From Streptomyces sp. T12 (GTDB lineage Bacteria; Actinomycetota; Actinomycetes; Streptomycetales; Streptomycetaceae): a stretch of DNA of 64,000 nt. Shown here in pieces: positions 60,064-64,000 of this stretch (position 1 is the stretch's first letter; every line of letters begins with the position of its first letter). The notes under the pieces were generated by a model. It saw only the letters and a list, made by a program, of their open reading frames with translations, did no database searches and was not told the DNA's origin. A program made the translations under genes and the position numbers. Location: positions 7,502,001 through 7,566,000 of the forward strand of contig NZ_CP117866.1 in NCBI RefSeq assembly GCF_028736035.1, in the 5' to 3' direction.

Positions 60064-63000
60064 GTGAGCTCGCCACCGTCTGGTACGACCACCCTCGACG
60101 GAGCGCTGCGGGCACCGTCCTCGTCGGCCGCGATGCTGCCTCGCCGGCCGTCCTTCGGCGGCGGCAAGGGGTTCGTCCGCCAGCTCGTTCTGGCCCTGGT
60201 GTGCGCGGGATACGCCGTCGGTTCCGCGGTCGGCTGGGGCTCGGACCAAGTCGCGCTGATCATGGGCGACTTCGGGCTGGCCGCCGCGGCCGCCGCCGCC
60301 GCCGTGTCCTGCTTCCGCTACGCCCGTAGCCGCCGTATCCGGTTCCGGCCGGCCTGGCTGCTGTTCGCCCTCTCCTCCGCCATGGCGGCCCTCGGCAACC
60401 TGGTCTGGGGGTGGTACGAGGTCGTCCTGGAGCAGCCCGTGCCCAGCCCCTCCTACGCCGACGGGTTCTTCCTGTGCTTCGCGCCGCCCGCCATCGTGGG
60501 CCTCCTGGTGCTCGCCAAGCGGCCGGTGACGAAGGCCGGCTGGGTCTGCCTCGGGCTGGACGCCTGGCTGATCGGCGGCTCCCTGCTGACCCTGGCGTGG
60601 AGCCTCGCCCTCGCCCAGGCGGCCAAGCTCGACTCGAGCGGGGGAGCGAGCGTGGCGCACACCGCGCTCTCGCTCGCCTACCCGCTGCTCGACATCGCCC
60701 TGGTCAGCATGGTGCTCGCACTGCACTTCCGCCGCTCGTCGGCGAACCGCACCGCGGTCAACACCGCGATCGGCGCGCTCGCCCTGACCGTGATGTGCGA
60801 CGCCCTGTTCACCTCGCCGCTGCTGCACAACAGCTACCGCTCCGGCCAGCTGCTCGACGCGGGCTGGTTCGCCGGCTCACTGCTCCTGGCCTACGCCCCG
60901 TGGGCCGCGCCCCGGAGCGGAGAGAGCGAACGGCAGGACGGGTCGGGGCACACGCGCGTGGTGCACGAGCACGTGCCCGGACAGCGCGGCGGAAGCCATC
61001 ACCACACGCCCGCGCAGGGAGGTGAGCACAGCCGGTACCCGGCCAACCGGCCGATCGCCGGCTCCCTGGCCGCGCTCACGCCGTACCTCGCCGCCGCCGT
61101 CTGCACGCTGGGGATCCTCTACAACGTCCTCAACGGCCGCAGCGTCGACCGCGTGGTCCTCATCACCGGGGGCACGGTCGTGCTCGCCCTCGTGGTGCGC
61201 CAGGGCATCATGCTGCTCGACAACATCACCCTCACCCAGGAGCTGGCGCAGAAGGAGAACCACTTCCGCTCCCTGGTGCAGGGCTCCAGCGACGTCATCA
61301 TGATCGCCGCGCCCAACGGCATGCTCCGCTATGTCTCCCCGGCCGCCGCCGGGGTCTACGGCCGCACCGCCGAGGAGCTGGTGGGTACGGAACTGGCCAA
61401 TCTCATCCACCCGGAGGACCTGGGCTGCGTGGTGCACGAGGTGCGCCGCTTCCTCGCCGCCAGCCCCCTTGAGGAACCCACTACGCGCATCGAGTGCCGC
61501 TTCCGGTCCGGCGAGGACGGGTGGCTCAACGTCGAATCGACCGTCAACCGGCACCACGGCGGCCTCATCTTCAACAGCCGGGACGTGACCGAAAGAGTGC
61601 GCCTGCAGGCGCAGCTCCAGCACAACGCCGAGCACGACCCGCTCACCGACCTGCCCAACCGCGCGCTGTTCACCAAGCGCGTGCAGCAGGCCCTGTCCGG
61701 CCGCCGCGCCTCCGACCGGGGTCTGGCCCTGCGCAACACGGCCGTCCTCTTCATCGACCTCGACGGCTTCAAGGGCGTCAACGACACGATCGGACACCAG
61801 GCCGGGGACGAGTTGCTCGTCCAGGCCGCCCGCAGACTCCAGGAGGCGGTCCGGGGCGGGGACACCGCGTCCCGGCTGGGCGGCGACGAGTTCGCGGCCC
61901 TGATCGCCGGGGACAACACCCGCGACCGCACCGCCCGCGAAGGACACATCCTGGAGCTCGCGGACCGACTCAGAGGGACGCTGTCACAGCCGTACCTCAT
62001 CGACGGCAACGATGTCCGTGTCAACGCCTCCATCGGCGTCGCCTTCGCCGAGCCGGGCCTCGGCGCGGGCGAGCTGCTGCGCAACGCCGACCTGGCCATG
62101 TACCGCGCCAAGGCGGGCGGCAAGGGCCGCGTCGAGCTGTACAAGCCGCAGATGCAGCAGGACGTCGTACGCAAGGCGGAGCTGGCCACGCGCCTGCGTG
62201 CCGCGCTGCACGACGGCGAGTTCGCGCTGCTGCACCAGCCGGTGGTGTGTCTGGAGGACGGCCGGATCACGTCGGTCGCCACCCAGGCGCGCTGGCGGTC
62301 CTCGCAAGGGGTGCTGTTCACGCCCGCCGAGTTCCTGCGGGTGGCCGAGGACAGCGACAAGACCGCCGAGCTGGGCCGCTGGATGCTGGAGGAGGCCGTC
62401 GAGCAGGCCGCCGAGCGCACCGCGACCGGGCTCGCCGTACCCGTCGCCGTGCGGGTGGGTGCGCGGCGGCTGCTGGACCGGTCGATGCCGCTCGGCTCGA
62501 TCGAGGCGCTGCTGACCCGGCACGGGCTGCCGTCCGGGTCACTGATCATCGAGCTGTCCGACCTCGACCCCCGTGTCTCGCTGGACGAACTGGAGCGCCG
62601 CCTGAGCGGCCTGCGCAGACTCGGTGTCCGGATCGCCCTGGACGGCTTCGGCAGCGGGTACGCGGCGCTCACGGCCCTGCGCCGGCTTCCCGTCGACGTA
62701 CTCAGGCTCGACCGCGGTCTGGTCGAGGGAGTCGTCGAGTCCGCGCGGCTGCACAAGATCACCGGTGGGCTGCTGCGGATCGCCGGCGACCTCGGGCTGC
62801 AGTCCGTGGCCGAGGGCGTGGACCTGCCGGAGCAGGTCGTCGCACTGCGCGCGATGGGGTGCACGCACGGGCAGGGCATGGCGTTCTCCGGTCCGCTGGA
62901 CGAGTACCGGCTGCGCCGGGCGCTCGGTTCCGGCCGCTATCCGGTGCCGCACGGACCGGCGGAGCCCGCGTTCGCGGGTGGCGGCGCGGGGGTGTACACC

Positions 63001-63075
63001 GGTGGTGTGACCGCTGTTCTCGGAGGCGGAAGTGCCCTTCGCTCACATAATGAGACTCCCGTCCCACCCACTTGA
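60064..63075 (+). CDS. Membrane PAS-GGDEF-EAL protein with degenerate EAL domain
   Basis: A 1003-residue protein if GTG 60064 is used; it is preceded by GGAGG at 5-nt spacing. The frame is open to GTG 59839, but the extra 75 residues are Pro/Gln/Ser-rich with weaker codon bias. About nine membrane helices (~35-380) precede a PAS domain (~400-510), GGDEF (~522-690; LGGDEFAAL with an RxxD I-site, RGGDTASRLGGDEF) and an EAL-type domain (~706-950). The EAL residues are lost: TQARWR replaces EALVRW, ELSD replaces ELTE, DGFGSGY replaces DDFGTGY, and LRLDRG replaces LKIDRS. It is probably a diguanylate cyclase with a non-catalytic EAL domain. Confidence 0.9.
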   Translation: MSSPPSGTTTLDGALRAPSSSAAMLPRRPSFGGGKGFVRQLVLALVCAGYAVGSAVGWGSDQVALIMGDFGLAAAAAAAAVSCFRYARSRRIRFRPAWLLFALSSAMAALGNLVWGWYEVVLEQPVPSPSYADGFFLCFAPPAIVGLLVLAKRPVTKAGWVCLGLDAWLIGGSLLTLAWSLALAQAAKLDSSGGASVAHTALSLAYPLLDIALVSMVLALHFRRSSANRTAVNTAIGALALTVMCDALFTSPLLHNSYRSGQLLDAGWFAGSLLLAYAPWAAPRSGESERQDGSGHTRVVHEHVPGQRGGSHHHTPAQGGEHSRYPANRPIAGSLAALTPYLAAAVCTLGILYNVLNGRSVDRVVLITGGTVVLALVVRQGIMLLDNITLTQELAQKENHFRSLVQGSSDVIMIAAPNGMLRYVSPAAAGVYGRTAEELVGTELANLIHPEDLGCVVHEVRRFLAASPLEEPTTRIECRFRSGEDGWLNVESTVNRHHGGLIFNSRDVTERVRLQAQLQHNAEHDPLTDLPNRALFTKRVQQALSGRRASDRGLALRNTAVLFIDLDGFKGVNDTIGHQAGDELLVQAARRLQEAVRGGDTASRLGGDEFAALIAGDNTRDRTAREGHILELADRLRGTLSQPYLIDGNDVRVNASIGVAFAEPGLGAGELLRNADLAMYRAKAGGKGRVELYKPQMQQDVVRKAELATRLRAALHDGEFALLHQPVVCLEDGRITSVATQARWRSSQGVLFTPAEFLRVAEDSDKTAELGRWMLEEAVEQAAERTATGLAVPVAVRVGARRLLDRSMPLGSIEALLTRHGLPSGSLIIELSDLDPRVSLDELERRLSGLRRLGVRIALDGFGSGYAALTALRRLPVDVLRLDRGLVEGVVESARLHKITGGLLRIAGDLGLQSVAEGVDLPEQVVALRAMGCTHGQGMAFSGPLDEYRLRRALGSGRYPVPHGPAEPAFAGGGAGVYTGGVTAVLGGGSALRSHNETPVPPT

Positions 63076-63108
63076 CAGTGGGTGCGTGCCGGGGGGAGGG
63101 TCAGTGCC

Positions 63109-63150
63109 ATGCGCACCCGAATTCTCGTACTTGGAAAGCGCGTCGGCTGA
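63109..63150 (+). CDS. Leader peptide of the ilvB attenuator
   Basis: A 13-codon frame, MRTRILVLGKRVG, with the strong ribosome site GGGGGGAGGG just upstream. It contains Ile-Leu-Val-Leu in a row, the three end products of the pathway that ilvB begins. The codons used there (ATT, CTC, GTA, CTT, then GGA) are mostly rare in this genus. An intrinsic terminator follows 54 nt later and ilvB 168 nt later. This is the standard layout of branched-chain amino acid attenuation. A possible -10 CATAAT is at 63046-63051. Confidence 0.85.
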   Translation: MRTRILVLGKRVG

Positions 63151-63204
63151 AGCTGGTGACGTCCGGACAGACCCGGAACTCCCAGCCTCCACACCCGGCG
63201 CGCT

Positions 63205-63238
63205 CCCCTCGCTTGCCTTATGGCACGAGGGGTTTTTT
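63205..63238 (+). terminator. Attenuator terminator upstream of ilvB
   Basis: CCCCTCG (63205-63211) pairs with CGAGGGG (63226-63232); an inner GCC/GGC adds three pairs. Six T residues follow (63233-63238). True T-tract terminators are uncommon in this genome, which supports a regulatory role. Confidence 0.85.
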
Positions 63239-63318
63239 GTTGCACAGGCACGAGTCGTGCAGCACCGAAACTCCGCCCAAACCTCGCAAAAACCCTCAGC
63301 ATCGAGAAGAGAATGCCG

Positions 63319-64000
63319 ATGACCGAGCAGGCCACCGGGGCCCATCACCCGCAGCCGCGGCCCCGATCCGGAGGACAGCAGTCCGCCCCCGAGCACGTCA
63401 CGGGTGCGCAGTCCCTCATCCGTTCGCTCGAGGAGGTCGGCGCCGGCACGGTATTCGGCATTCCGGGTGGTGCGATCCTTCCGGCGTACGACCCGCTGAT
63501 GGACTCCACCAAGGTCCGCCACGTCCTGGTCCGCCACGAGCAGGGCGCCGGCCACGCCGCCACCGGTTACGCACAGGCCACCGGCAGGGTCGGCGTCTGC
63601 ATGGCGACCTCCGGCCCCGGTGCGACCAACCTGGTGACGCCGATCGCGGACGCCCACATGGACTCGGTGCCGCTCGTGGCGATCACCGGGCAGGTGGCCT
63701 CCAAGGCGATCGGTACGGACGCCTTCCAGGAGGCGGACATCGTCGGCATCACCATGCCGATCACCAAGCACAACTTCCTGGTCACCAAGGCCGAGGACAT
63801 CCCGCGGGTCATCGCGCAGGCGTTCCACATCGCCGCCACCGGCCGCCCCGGACCGGTCCTGGTCGACATCTCCAAGGACGCCCTCCAGGCGAAGACCACC
63901 TTCTCCTGGCCGCCCACCATGGACCTGCCCGGCTACCGGCCCGTCACCAAGCCGCACGCCAAGCAGATCCGCGAGGCCGCCAAGCTGATCACCGCCGCGA
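63319..64000 (+). CDS. ilvB: Acetolactate synthase large subunit, N-terminal part
   Basis: Runs off the right edge after 227 codons. ATG 63319 ([20 protein letters not shown]) is preferred over ATG 63313 because GAGAAGAGA then has normal spacing. The enzyme condenses pyruvate (or pyruvate and 2-oxobutyrate) with ThDP, the first step to valine, leucine and isoleucine. The ThDP catalytic Glu is in [14 protein letters not shown]; '[16 protein letters not shown]' and '[20 protein letters not shown]' are family blocks. The N-terminal ~35 residues are a disordered extension. ilvN and ilvC are expected beyond the window. Confidence 0.96.
   Translation, partial: MTEQATGAHHPQPRPRSGGQQSAPEHVTGAQSLIRSLEEVGAGTVFGIPGGAILPAYDPLMDSTKVRHVLVRHEQGAGHAATGYAQATGRVGVCMATSGPGATNLVTPIADAHMDSVPLVAITGQVASKAIGTDAFQEADIVGITMPITKHNFLVTKAEDIPRVIAQAFHIAATGRPGPVLVDISKDALQAKTTFSWPPTMDLPGYRPVTKPHAKQIREAAKLITAA

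Noticed and set aside
59763..60329. A 188-codon frame before the PAS-GGDEF-EAL gene
   Set aside because: It runs into the membrane domain of that gene in another frame, and its Arg/Ala-rich product has no features. The GGDEF frame continues through the whole region.
63032..63322. A 96-codon frame over the ilvB leader
   Set aside because: It crosses the attenuator terminator and lacks a ribosome site, while the 13-codon leader in a different frame has both a strong site and the control codons.

Overview
The window is high-GC actinobacterial chromosome, almost certainly Streptomyces. Coding sequence has G/C at nearly every third position, GTG and even TTG starts are common, and regulatory genes show typical streptomycete architectures: GGDEF-EAL proteins, large LuxR-type ATPases, TetR/target pairs and SseB-like proteins. 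From about 11.9 kb to the right edge the gene order (sdaA-glyA-gcvH-gcvT, oligopeptide ABC operon, cysteine desulfurase-mnmA, ligA-rmdB, gatCAB, ilvB) matches, as I recall it, the conserved core around SCO5469-SCO5512 of S. coelicolor. The strain cannot be named from the sequence.

Left accessory region (1-11.9 kb). A partial LamG-like gene and a strong terminator precede a 2140-residue secreted RHS/YD-repeat polymorphic-toxin-like protein with an unrecognised C-terminal domain. A perfect 36-nt palindrome separates it from a small acidic lower-GC gene, a candidate immunity protein. Next comes an integration scar: the 3' half of a tRNA-Thr from its anticodon loop onward, a terminator, a 23-bp repeat, a tyrosine-recombinase C-terminal remnant, a membrane-anchored NB-ARC/WD40 STAND NTPase, a second copy of the 23-bp repeat, and the 3' half of a tRNA-Asn-like gene. 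A cluster of CAGGGACTT repeats lies just before the core.

Glycine/serine block (11.9-19.3 kb). A tandem glycine riboswitch precedes gcvT-gcvH-glyA, followed after a hairpin by sdaA: a route from glycine to serine to pyruvate. A P-loop NTPase and two SseB-like genes lie divergently. The next block (19.6-25.9 kb) is a complete five-gene oligopeptide/dipeptide ABC importer ending in an intrinsic terminator.

Middle (26-43 kb). This holds a TRIC-type channel overlapping a convergent esterase gene, a thioesterase, a PSGA-repeat lipoprotein, a TetR regulator divergent from two small membrane proteins, cysteine desulfurase and MnmA (sulfur transfer to tRNA), an amidase, a hydrolase/DUF427 pair, a LOG-like protein, an SDR, a short MetE-like protein, DNA ligase LigA and an RmdB-type c-di-GMP phosphodiesterase.

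Right part (43-64 kb). A TetR/DUF4267 pair precedes the gatC-gatA-small gene-gatB operon, which makes the tRNA-dependent amidotransferase. Then come a methyltransferase, an MMPL transporter with GNAT, a LuxR-type ATPase, a sugar dehydrogenase-like lipoprotein, an aldo/keto reductase, a 2-hydroxyacid dehydrogenase and a PAS-GGDEF-EAL protein whose EAL domain has lost its catalytic residues. The window ends with an attenuator-type leader (peptide MRTRILVLGKRVG, then an intrinsic terminator) and the start of ilvB.
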